Below, one piece after another: positions 1 through 7,034 of a stretch of 17,703 nt of DNA (positions are counted from its first letter, which is position 1; the number at the start of each line of letters is the position of its first letter). Origin of the DNA: GCA-2684655 sp051278165. GTDB lineage: Bacteria; Planctomycetota; UBA1135; UBA2386. Made by a program: the position numbers and the translations under genes. The notes under the pieces were generated by a model. It was not told the origin of the DNA, ran no database searches, and worked only from the letters and a program-made list of their open reading frames with translations. Location: the NCBI GenBank assembly GCA_051278165.1, contig JBNMNW010000101.1:1-17703 (forward strand), read 5' to 3'.

Positions 1-695
1 CACAAGCCACGAAAAAACCGGGAGCCATGTCCGGCGGAGAAGCGCAACGACTCGGCTTACTGCGGGCGCTCGCGCCTTCGCCATCGGTCCTGCTGCTCGA
101 CGAACCACTGCGCTCGGTCGACGTGCACCAACGCGATGGACTTGTGCTACTGCTGCGCAACCTTTGTGACGAGCGCAACATCACCTCGATCTTGGTCACC
201 CATGACCGCGACGAAGCGCTCGCCCTGGCGGATCATCTGGTCGTCATGCGCGATGGCCAGATGGTCGAGCAAGGCGATTCCGTCGACCTACTCGAACACC
301 CAAAGACCGCCTTCACGGCAGCGTTCTTGCGCGGTGCTGCCTGCTTGTCGGCAACAGCAAACGGCACCGGCAAACTGCATACCTTTTTTGGCGATTTCGA
401 CATCCCAATCGGTGCTGGCAACGGCGCTGGAACCGACCTTCGCCTAGCCGTGTTCCCTGGCGACGTCACTGCCGACGAAACGTGCGACGGTCCAGAGGCC
501 AAGATCCTGGCAACCACGCCGAGCGAAGGTGATGGCATGCGCCTGCGGGTCGCTTGCGAAGACCAGATCCTGATTGCTCGCGCCCACCGCCACCCCAACA
601 CCGTCACCACGCGACTGCGCCTCGACGCAGCGCCTCGCCTGTTGCCGTGGCAGCTCAACCAGTCCACCAATTCTGAGAGCAACCCACAGTCATGA
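1..695 (+). CDS. ABC importer ATP-binding protein, C-terminal part (5' end outside window)
   Basis: This is the ATPase subunit of an ABC importer of the Fbp/Pot/Cys class, which would drive uptake through an inner-membrane permease. The reading frame is open to the first base of the window, and the first ATG (position 27) lies inside the ABC signature, so it is not the real start; Walker A and the Q-loop are off the window. Counting from that ATG, the signature SGGEAQR is at residues 2-8, Walker B VLLLDEP at 21-27, a D-loop LRSVD at 28-32, and the H-loop histidine of LVTHD at 59. Residues about 115-210 form a regulatory tail of the TOBE/MOP kind, common in Fe(III), spermidine, sulfate and molybdate ATPases. 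The stop overlaps the next start by ATGA, so the cytochrome gene is probably co-translated. The substrate cannot be told from this fragment; iron is only a guess from the cytochrome partner. Confidence 0.88.
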   Translation, partial: QATKKPGAMSGGEAQRLGLLRALAPSPSVLLLDEPLRSVDVHQRDGLVLLLRNLCDERNITSILVTHDRDEALALADHLVVMRDGQMVEQGDSVDLLEHPKTAFTAAFLRGAACLSATANGTGKLHTFFGDFDIPIGAGNGAGTDLRLAVFPGDVTADETCDGPEAKILATTPSEGDGMRLRVACEDQILIARAHRHPNTVTTRLRLDAAPRLLPWQLNQSTNSESNPQS

Positions 696-1726
696 ACCTC
701 GCGGCACGCTTAGGCCTGATCGTCGTCGTGGTCGGCTCGTTCGCCGGCACCATCGCATTCCTACAAACCGGCCAGCAAGCCCAAGGAATGCGCTCCAACC
801 AGGATGTTCGCTGGGAATCCTCCAAGCAGTGCTCCGAATGCCACGAGGCCGTCTTCGACGAGTGGTATGGCTCGCACCACCAAATCGCCTACACCAATCC
901 CGAGGTGCGCCAACTCAGTGACGACTTCCGCAAGGAGGAGTGCATGGACTGCCACCTACCGCGCCCGCTTGCCGTCACTGGCTTTGGTCGACGCACCCTG
1001 CCACGCCGCACGCACTTCGACGAAGGCGTCAGCTGCATCACGTGCCACCTCGGTCCGAATGGCGGCATCCTAGGTCGCAACGACCGACCCGAAGTGCCGT
1101 GCCAGCCGCAAGCGAGTGCCGAGTTCTTAAAGGTCGAGGCCTGCGCGTCGTGCCACAACCAACACGGCACGACGGACCAGTTCCGCGCGAGCCACTTTGC
1201 GCAACTTGGCAATGACTGTGCGACCTGCCACATGCCGCAGATCGAACGCACCCGCAAAGACGGCAGCACGCGCATGGGTCGCAAGCATGTTTGGGACGGC
1301 TGCCACGACGTCGATTCCCTGCAGAGCGCTAGCACCTTCGCCAGCACGCGCGACGGCAGCGAACTCGTGCTTACCCTGAGCAACCTTGGCGCTGGCCACA
1401 ACTTCCCAACCGAAGAACGGCATCGTGCCGTCGACATGATGTATCGCTTCACCACGCTCGTTGCAGGTGTGGCCAAGACGGCCGAATGGCAACGCGCCTA
1501 CCGCTTCCGCCAGCCCTACCGCGACGAGGCCACGCCGATCAATCCAGGCAACGCGTCCGGAGAAAACACGCAACTTGCCGCCGGCGCAACCAAGGCCGTG
1601 CGCGTCACGATCCCTGCTGGTGCAACCCTTGCCGAAACGCGGTTGTGGTATCGCTTGACGCCCTTCATCGGCGATGACAGCCCACAAAGCACCCTGCTCA
1701 AGGAGCAACAGGTGGAGCTCAAATGA
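692..1726 (+). CDS. exported pentahaem c-type cytochrome (cytochrome c554-like)
   Basis: A 344-residue multihaem cytochrome that should carry electrons in the periplasm. An N-terminal hydrophobic stretch (residues 7-24) acts as signal peptide or membrane anchor. Five haem-binding CXXCH motifs begin at residues 47 (CSECH), 84 (CMDCH), 115 (CITCH), 151 (CASCH) and 176 (CATCH). The first is followed by a tryptophan and an SHH pair (EWYGSHH), the pattern typical of the cytochrome c554 family. Residues from about 205 hold no haem motif and look like a beta-rich domain, with the conserved-looking stretch GHNFPTEERHR near 235. The start overlaps the ABC ATPase stop by ATGA, and the stop overlaps the next start by ATGA, so all three genes are probably one operon. 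The redox partner and substrate are unknown; metal, nitrogen or sulfur compounds are all possible. Confidence 0.9.
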   Translation: MNLAARLGLIVVVVGSFAGTIAFLQTGQQAQGMRSNQDVRWESSKQCSECHEAVFDEWYGSHHQIAYTNPEVRQLSDDFRKEECMDCHLPRPLAVTGFGRRTLPRRTHFDEGVSCITCHLGPNGGILGRNDRPEVPCQPQASAEFLKVEACASCHNQHGTTDQFRASHFAQLGNDCATCHMPQIERTRKDGSTRMGRKHVWDGCHDVDSLQSASTFASTRDGSELVLTLSNLGAGHNFPTEERHRAVDMMYRFTTLVAGVAKTAEWQRAYRFRQPYRDEATPINPGNASGENTQLAAGATKAVRVTIPAGATLAETRLWYRLTPFIGDDSPQSTLLKEQQVELK

Positions 1727-2991
1727 CACGGCCACGCCCGATCGCTATTGCTGGTTGGCTCACCGTCATGACCATGCTCGTTGGCTGCACGAAAGACGCT
1801 GCGGCCAATCCTGGTTCGGAGCGACTATCACTGCCGAAGCTGGTGTTGCGGCCAATGCTAAAGGAACTGCAAACGCTCGCCGCCACTCACAAGGCGCCAG
1901 AGGCGAAGGTTCAGAAAGAGCTTCGGGACTATGCAGACATCACCCTGCGACTCGTGCGAGCGGATGCGCGGACCGAGAACTTGGTCGAACGTTCCTTGCT
2001 GGCCCACAACGACGCGTGGTTCGTGCTCGAGCCGGCACTAGCGCACGACGACGCCGCCGTGCGACAACGAGCCGCGTGGCTCTGCGGCCAGTCCGGCCAG
2101 ACGGTTCTTCAAATCCCGCTACTGCTGCGACTCAAATACGAACTCAATCCAGTGACGGTCATCTGGGTCGCGGATGCCCTACTAAAGCTCGGCAACGACT
2201 CTGGTCTACTGCACCTTGGCTACGCATTCCGCCGAGAGCTTACAGCTAATCAGGCCGGTCTCATGGCCATGCAGGCGCTGGCCGCGCGCGGCGTGAACGT
2301 TCCGAAGGATCCTGATTGGAACGCGCTGACCACGTTGCTGACCGAGCAGGCTGACAAGTGGCGCAAGATCGGCAAGTCAGGCCTCGCAACCGTAGCGGCT
2401 CCTGCCAAGCAGCAGTTCATGGCTCGCCTGGCCCACCAGCTGCAGACACCGGAAGGCACCCAACTACGACCGGTCGATGATGCGCGGTTCATTCTGACGC
2501 GCCTCGGAGCCTTGGGTGTGCCCATGGTTGCTAGCGTCCTGCAGGCGGAAGAGCACTACTTGCGATCGATGCCGCTTCAGGTTCTGACAGAGCTGGGCAC
2601 AGCAGCGCGGTCGGCGACCGATGCGATCGTGCCGTTGCTTGGCGACCCACTGACCTGCATGTATGCGGTTCGTGCTCTCGGGGAGATTGGCGCAACCGAG
2701 ACGCTACCGCACCTTCGGCCACTGCTAGGTAGCCGCGACACGGAACTTCGCGCCCAAGCAACCCAAGCACTTGGACTACTCGGTGACGGGCAGAGTCGGG
2801 CGGCACTTGAAGCACGGCTGCAAGACGCGAACGAAACCATGGACGTGCGCGTCGGCGCAGCGTTTGGCTTACTGTGCCTTGGGGATCACGCGGTGGCCTC
2901 CGCATACCTGGCGGAGCGCGAGGCCAACCTGGACTACCACGAGCCAACCTTGACGCGCTTGCGAGAACGACTCTCTGGTCGCGCTCGCTAG
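1723..2991 (+). CDS. HEAT-repeat lipoprotein
   Basis: A 422-residue lipoprotein made of helical repeats. The N-terminus has a basic start, a hydrophobic core and a lipobox LVGC with Cys22, so the mature protein should be lipidated and tethered to a membrane facing the periplasm. HEAT-type units are clearest at about residues 95-125 and 295-395, where pairs such as AVRQRAAWLCGQSG, YAVRALGEIGATETLPHL and AQATQALGLLGDGQSRAAL recur; the middle is more divergent. HEAT repeats usually serve as a protein-binding scaffold, and no catalytic motif is visible. The gene starts inside the cytochrome stop codon (ATGA) and has a good ribosome binding site, AGGTGGAG, five bases before the ATG, which supports coupled translation. 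By context it may hold the cytochrome or the importer in a complex, but that is inference. Confidence 0.83.
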   Translation: MTRPRPIAIAGWLTVMTMLVGCTKDAAANPGSERLSLPKLVLRPMLKELQTLAATHKAPEAKVQKELRDYADITLRLVRADARTENLVERSLLAHNDAWFVLEPALAHDDAAVRQRAAWLCGQSGQTVLQIPLLLRLKYELNPVTVIWVADALLKLGNDSGLLHLGYAFRRELTANQAGLMAMQALAARGVNVPKDPDWNALTTLLTEQADKWRKIGKSGLATVAAPAKQQFMARLAHQLQTPEGTQLRPVDDARFILTRLGALGVPMVASVLQAEEHYLRSMPLQVLTELGTAARSATDAIVPLLGDPLTCMYAVRALGEIGATETLPHLRPLLGSRDTELRAQATQALGLLGDGQSRAALEARLQDANETMDVRVGAAFGLLCLGDHAVASAYLAEREANLDYHEPTLTRLRERLSGRAR

Positions 2992-2996
2992 CACCT

Positions 2997-3254
2997 CTAC
3001 TGCTCTTCGATCGGCGGCATCGTCTCGGCCGCCGCGCGGCGAACGCGCGGCTGCTTCTTCTTGCCTCCGAACGCCTTAAACAGGATTCCACCGACCACGT
3101 CAAAGCCAACCAGCTCACCTGGATCCCGCCGCGCATCATCGTCGACGCCAACCTCGCACAGTTGGCTTGGCTCGCCAACGACCTGCGCATCGTGCTGGTG
3201 GCTGCGAGCTTCGCAAGCTTTGCGATTGCTCTGCCGGCTAGGAGTCAGCGTCAC
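2997..3254 (-). CDS. doubtful small hypothetical protein, possibly frameshifted
   Basis: An 85-codon reading frame from a GTG, ending six bases from the convergent lipoprotein stop. I do not recognise it. The C-terminal half reads like a real protein (a hydrophobic VVGGILFKAFGG, then KKK and an acidic end) and uses mostly G or C at third codon positions; the first half is less convincing. The same frame stays open upstream to about 3343 but has no standard start there. A second minus-strand frame beginning at an ATG (3352) with MSARQILAEATD ends at a TGA that overlaps this GTG (GTGA). The two frames may therefore be one gene of about 118 codons split by a frameshift, or two coupled tiny genes, or chance. 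There is no clear ribosome binding site. It lies downstream of hutU on the same strand. Confidence 0.3.
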   Translation of the reverse strand: MTLTPSRQSNRKACEARSHQHDAQVVGEPSQLCEVGVDDDARRDPGELVGFDVVGGILFKAFGGKKKQPRVRRAAAETMPPIEEQ

Positions 3255-3401
3255 GGCAGGCGAATCGACCAGGTGCGTGACGTTCGCACCGGGTTGGTTC
3301 GCCGAAACGCAGTCGAATCGGTGGCTTCGGCGAGGATTTGGCGGGCCGACATGGTGTCAAGGGTGCGTGCATGGCGGTTTGCTCTCCCGTGGCGCAGACT
3401 C

Positions 3402-3424
3402 CTAGGTTGCCTAAGAAACCCTAG
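3402..3424 (-). terminator. weak hairpin at the hutU stop
   Basis: On the minus strand CTAGG-G-TT can pair with AACCTAG (seven pairs with one bulged G) around an eight-base loop. The hairpin includes the hutU stop codon itself. No run of T follows it, so it is only a possible transcript end or stabilising structure. Confidence 0.22.
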
Positions 3425-5061
3425 CCGCCGAGGTCAATGCGGTTGTCGCGCGCAAACTCTTGCGCCGACTCATAGCCCGCGTCGGCGTGGCGCATGACGC
3501 CGGTGCCCGGATCACACGTGAACACTCGCTCGAGGCGCGCAGATGCTTCGTCGGTGCCATCCGCGACCGTGACCTGGCCGGCGTGGATGGACTTACCCAT
3601 ACCAACACCGCCACCATGGTGGATCGACACCCAGGTTGCGCCGGATGCGACGTTGAGCATCGCGTTGAGCAACGGCCAGTCGGCGATCATGTCACTGCCG
3701 TCCTTCATCGCTTCGGTCTCGCGGTAGGGCGAAGCCACCGAACCGCAATCGAGGTGGTCGCGACCGAACACGATCGGTGCCGAGATCTCTCCCGTCTTGA
3801 CTAGTTCGTTGACTGCCATGCCAAAGCGGTGACGCTCGCCATAACCGAGCCACAGGATGCGCGACGGCAAACCCTGCCAAGCGATCTGCCGCTGAGCCTT
3901 TTCAATCCAGGTGCGCAGCGACTCATTGTCGCCGAACATCTCGAGCGCGAGTTCGTCGGTGCGGAGGATGTCCTTCGGATCGCCACTGAGCGCCACCCAA
4001 CGGAACGGACCGCGACCGGCACAGAACAGCGGCCGGATGTATTCAGGGATGAAGCCCTTAATGCGGAACGCATCCGCGACGCCGTGGTCACGTGCTTCGG
4101 TGCGAATGTTGTTGCCGTAGTCGAACGTGATCGCGCCCATCTCTTGCAGCTCGAGCATCAACGACACGTGCTTGGCGACGGTGCGGCCAGACTCTTCGAG
4201 ATACTTCTTCGGGTTCGAGTCACGCAGTTCGTTGGCTTGCTCGACGGTCATGCCATCGGGGATGTAGCCGATCAACATGTCGTGAGCCGAGGTCTGGTCC
4301 GTCAGCATGTCCGGCACGACACCTTCGTCGCGCAGCACGGTCAACAACTCGGTCGCGTTGCAGCAGACACCGATCGACCACGGCACACCGGCCTTAGCCT
4401 TCGCCTGCGCAGCGGCGATCGCGGCCTTCGGATCATCGATGCGTTCGTCGAGGTACTTCGTCTCGAGTCGCTTGTCGATGCGCCAACCTTCGACATCGGC
4501 GGCCAGACACACGCCACCGGCCATCGTGATCGCCAACGGCTGCGCGCCACCCATGCCGCCAAGTCCAGCGGTCACGACCAGCTTGCCCTTCAGGTCACTT
4601 TGGAAGTGCTGCTTGCCGGCCGCAATGAGCGTCTCGTAGGTGCCCTGCACGATGCCTTGGCTGCCGATGTAGATCCAACTACCGGCGGTCATCTGGCCAT
4701 ACATCATCAGGCCGAGTGCATCGAGACGGCGGAACTCATCCCAATTAGCCCAGTCGCCCACCAGGTTGCTGTTCGCGATCAAGACGCGCGGCGCATCGGT
4801 GTGGGTCTTGAAGACGCCGACACACTTGCCCGACTGCACCATCATCGTCTCGTCGGGCTGCAGGCGGCGAAGAGTCGCCAAGATCTTCTGCAGCGCTTCG
4901 GGGTTGCGGGCTGCCTTGCCGAGGCCGCCGTAGACGATCAACTTTTCCGGATCCTCCGCAACCTCAGGATCGAGGTTATTAAGGACCATGCGGTAAGCCG
5001 CTTCGATCTGCCAATTCGAACAAGTCAGTTCCGTGCCACGTGGCGCCCGATATTCAGTCAT
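3421..5061 (-). CDS. hutU: urocanate hydratase (urocanase)
   Basis: HutU is a cytoplasmic NAD+-dependent enzyme that hydrates urocanate to 4-imidazolone-5-propionate, the second step of histidine degradation. From the ATG at 5061 the protein has 546 residues, close to the usual 550-560. The frame stays open further upstream, but this ATG gives the normal family N-terminus and a normal length. Family landmarks are YGGLGKAARN (44-53), MYGQMTAGSWIYIG (120-133), the NAD+-binding GLGGMGGAQP (166-175), DQTSAH (255-260), RPLFCAGRGPFRW (343-355), GRDHLDCGSVASP (433-445) and HHGGGVGMG (481-489). The signature that normally reads FQGLPxRICW is WQGLPSRILW here (395-404), so the usual cysteine is Leu403 (codon CTG, 3853-3855). 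No Shine-Dalgarno sequence is seen. It lies 157 bases downstream of the M28 peptidase gene; hutI and hutG are not in the window. Confidence 0.95.
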   Translation of the reverse strand: MTEYRAPRGTELTCSNWQIEAAYRMVLNNLDPEVAEDPEKLIVYGGLGKAARNPEALQKILATLRRLQPDETMMVQSGKCVGVFKTHTDAPRVLIANSNLVGDWANWDEFRRLDALGLMMYGQMTAGSWIYIGSQGIVQGTYETLIAAGKQHFQSDLKGKLVVTAGLGGMGGAQPLAITMAGGVCLAADVEGWRIDKRLETKYLDERIDDPKAAIAAAQAKAKAGVPWSIGVCCNATELLTVLRDEGVVPDMLTDQTSAHDMLIGYIPDGMTVEQANELRDSNPKKYLEESGRTVAKHVSLMLELQEMGAITFDYGNNIRTEARDHGVADAFRIKGFIPEYIRPLFCAGRGPFRWVALSGDPKDILRTDELALEMFGDNESLRTWIEKAQRQIAWQGLPSRILWLGYGERHRFGMAVNELVKTGEISAPIVFGRDHLDCGSVASPYRETEAMKDGSDMIADWPLLNAMLNVASGATWVSIHHGGGVGMGKSIHAGQVTVADGTDEASARLERVFTCDPGTGVMRHADAGYESAQEFARDNRIDLGG

Positions 5062-5184
5062 GTCGGTAGCGTGGCGAGCACGTGCACCCGAGGCAACAGT
5101 AGTCCCTCGGTCGCCTGCTAGATTCGCAGCGAATACGGCGCGCTGCAACCGACACGGCTGCATAGGGACCTTGCTGGCGCCGGG

Positions 5185-5215
5185 AGACAAAAATTGGCGC
5201 CTTAGCCGGTGCTAA
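5185..5215 (-). terminator. possible terminator after the M28 peptidase gene
   Basis: Just past the peptidase stop, the minus strand reads TTAGC-ACCG-GCTAA, a five-pair hairpin, then GGCGCCAA and five T. The short stem and the eight-base gap before the T run make it a weak intrinsic terminator. A second GGCGCC lies about 14 bases further on and could pair with the first one as an alternative fold. Confidence 0.3.
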
Positions 5216-5218
5216 CCG

Positions 5219-6850
5219 CTAGCGGGGAAACGAAACCTCTACGGTCTGCTGCTTGCCGCCGCGGGAGAACATCAACGACTTCTTCTTCGCACCACCGGCC
5301 ATCGCGCGACGCAGGTCGCGCTGCGACTTGATCGCGGTGTCGCCGATCTTCAAAATCGTATCGCCAGCCTTCAGGCCGGCCTTAGCAGCAACGCTGTCCT
5401 CGGTGACGGAACCGATCGTGACGCCGTCTTCGCCGAGCTGCACGCCGAGCATTCGACGTGAACTCCGCGCGCCACCACTGAAGCCGCGGCGCACCTTCAT
5501 GTTTTCGCGCGTCAACAACTCCGGCAGGTTGGCAAGGCCCCAGGCACCGGTTGCGGCGACGACCGACGAGTGCCGCTGGTATTCTGGGATCGCAGCGCCG
5601 TAGGTATCGTGCTGGGTGTGGTGCGTATACGTGTAGTTGGCGCGACCCGCTTGGTTCCAGAAGAACCCTGGCACCCCCACCGCAGTGAACGCTTCGTGGT
5701 CACTGCCGATCGGCGTGAAGGCCGGGATCTCGCGAATACTGAACGGCAGCTCCTCCGACAGCGTCAGCACGTGCTCGAACGCGATCTCCAACTGCGGCCG
5801 CATCTCCGGCATGCCCGCGATACCTGACAGGTAGTTGGTGCCGCCATCGTGCACCAAGCTGGCGCTGTAGTTCGACATCTCGTCCTTGTGCTCTTGCACC
5901 CACGCACGCGAACCGAGCAAGCCTTGCTCTTCGCCACTCCAAAGCATGAAGCGAATGCTGCGACGCGGCTTCGCATCGAGCGCCATCAAGAGGCGCGCGG
6001 CCTCAAGCGTCGTCGCCGAGCCAGTGCCGTTGTCGGTCGTGCCGGTCGCACCATCCCAACTATCGAGGTGACCGCCAACGACGACGAACTGATCAGGGAA
6101 CTCAGTACCGATGATGTCGGCGACGACGTTGTAGAGAGGGATTGGCCCCTTCCGGAAGTGGTTGCGAATATCGAACTCGACTTCGACTTCCTCGCCGGCT
6201 TCGAGATGTTCGACGACGGCTTCGTAAGAATCGTTCTTGAGCCTCACCACCGGCAAATTCGGCAAGCTGTCCATGTCGCGACTCGGGCGGCCGCCAGTCA
6301 GCAACAGTTCGCCACTTCGACCGGAGCGGCCAGTGACGAAGCCAAAGCCACCTTCGGCCTCCATCGCAACCGTCAACTTCGCCAACATGCGACCGTCCGG
6401 ATTGAGCATCCAAGTGTGATGCAGCTTGCCCTTCATTGCGGCCAACTCATCGTCGTCCTTTGGTGCCGCGACCACGAGGCCACGCGCCGGACCCTTGGTG
6501 CCAGCCGTCCAGGCGTTGGTATTGCAGACGAACTCCATCGCAACCGGCTTGGTCATGCGACCCCACCACGGACCGCGGTTGAAGCCGACCGCGTAGTCAC
6601 CCCACTTCTCGAGGCGTGCGTTCTCGATGCCGAAGCTCTTGAACTTGTCGACCGCCCATTCGCCCGCCACCGTCAGGTTGTCCGAACCGGTCAAGCGCGG
6701 ACCGATGCGGTTGACCAAGTGGTCGAGGTGCGCCATCACCTGGGAGTCTTCCAACCCCTGCTTTTTGATGATGGCGAATTGCTCAGGCGTGACCTGAGCA
6801 AGCAGCGGGGCCGAGACGGCGAGAAGGACGAGCGATCGTGCGAACAACAT
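5219..6850 (-). CDS. exported M28-family zinc peptidase with C-terminal PDZ domain
   Basis: A secreted or periplasmic di-zinc aminopeptidase/carboxypeptidase related to carboxypeptidase Q. From the ATG at 6850 it has 543 residues, starting with a compact signal peptide (MLFARSLVLLAVSAPLLA). An ATG 13 codons earlier (6889) is also possible and would only lengthen that signal. Residues about 100-215 fit a protease-associated insert. The M28 core shows zinc ligands and catalytic acids in order: His261 (GGHLDSWDG), Asp273 (TTDNGTG), Glu307-Glu308 (WSGEEQG), Asp335 (VHDGG) and His411 (HHTQHDT). Residues about 465-540 form a PDZ domain (LGVQLGEDGVTIG, AGLKAGDTILKIGD) that may bind substrates or partners. 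It sits between hutH and hutU on the same strand, which suggests release of histidine or other amino acids from peptides, though this is inferred. No Shine-Dalgarno sequence is visible. Confidence 0.92.
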   Translation of the reverse strand: MLFARSLVLLAVSAPLLAQVTPEQFAIIKKQGLEDSQVMAHLDHLVNRIGPRLTGSDNLTVAGEWAVDKFKSFGIENARLEKWGDYAVGFNRGPWWGRMTKPVAMEFVCNTNAWTAGTKGPARGLVVAAPKDDDELAAMKGKLHHTWMLNPDGRMLAKLTVAMEAEGGFGFVTGRSGRSGELLLTGGRPSRDMDSLPNLPVVRLKNDSYEAVVEHLEAGEEVEVEFDIRNHFRKGPIPLYNVVADIIGTEFPDQFVVVGGHLDSWDGATGTTDNGTGSATTLEAARLLMALDAKPRRSIRFMLWSGEEQGLLGSRAWVQEHKDEMSNYSASLVHDGGTNYLSGIAGMPEMRPQLEIAFEHVLTLSEELPFSIREIPAFTPIGSDHEAFTAVGVPGFFWNQAGRANYTYTHHTQHDTYGAAIPEYQRHSSVVAATGAWGLANLPELLTRENMKVRRGFSGGARSSRRMLGVQLGEDGVTIGSVTEDSVAAKAGLKAGDTILKIGDTAIKSQRDLRRAMAGGAKKKSLMFSRGGKQQTVEVSFPR

Positions 6851-7034
6851 CGCCGACAACAATACGCATCGCTGCCGGTAAGCGAGCATCGGGCATGTAC
6901 CACACAGGTCGCGTCTCAGCGAAGCCCGGGCAAACTAGTGCATTGAGGCAGGTCGCCGAGCCCTCATCCGCAAGGCATCGACGTCGAATACGAGGCAGAC
7001 CGCGGCAACGGTAACATGGCTCTGCATCACGCCA

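Noticed and set aside
4205..4225. GGGTTCGAGTC resembling a tRNA T-arm
   Set aside because: It lies inside hutU with no matching acceptor stem or anticodon arm around it.
3829..5121. Long open frame of 430 codons on the plus strand opposite hutU
   Set aside because: It is the antisense of a well-conserved urocanase in a GC-rich genome, with His/Arg/Asp-rich composition and no recognisable domain.
5849..6946. Plus-strand frame of 365 codons opposite the M28 peptidase
   Set aside because: Antisense shadow; the minus strand has a complete zinc site and PDZ domain.
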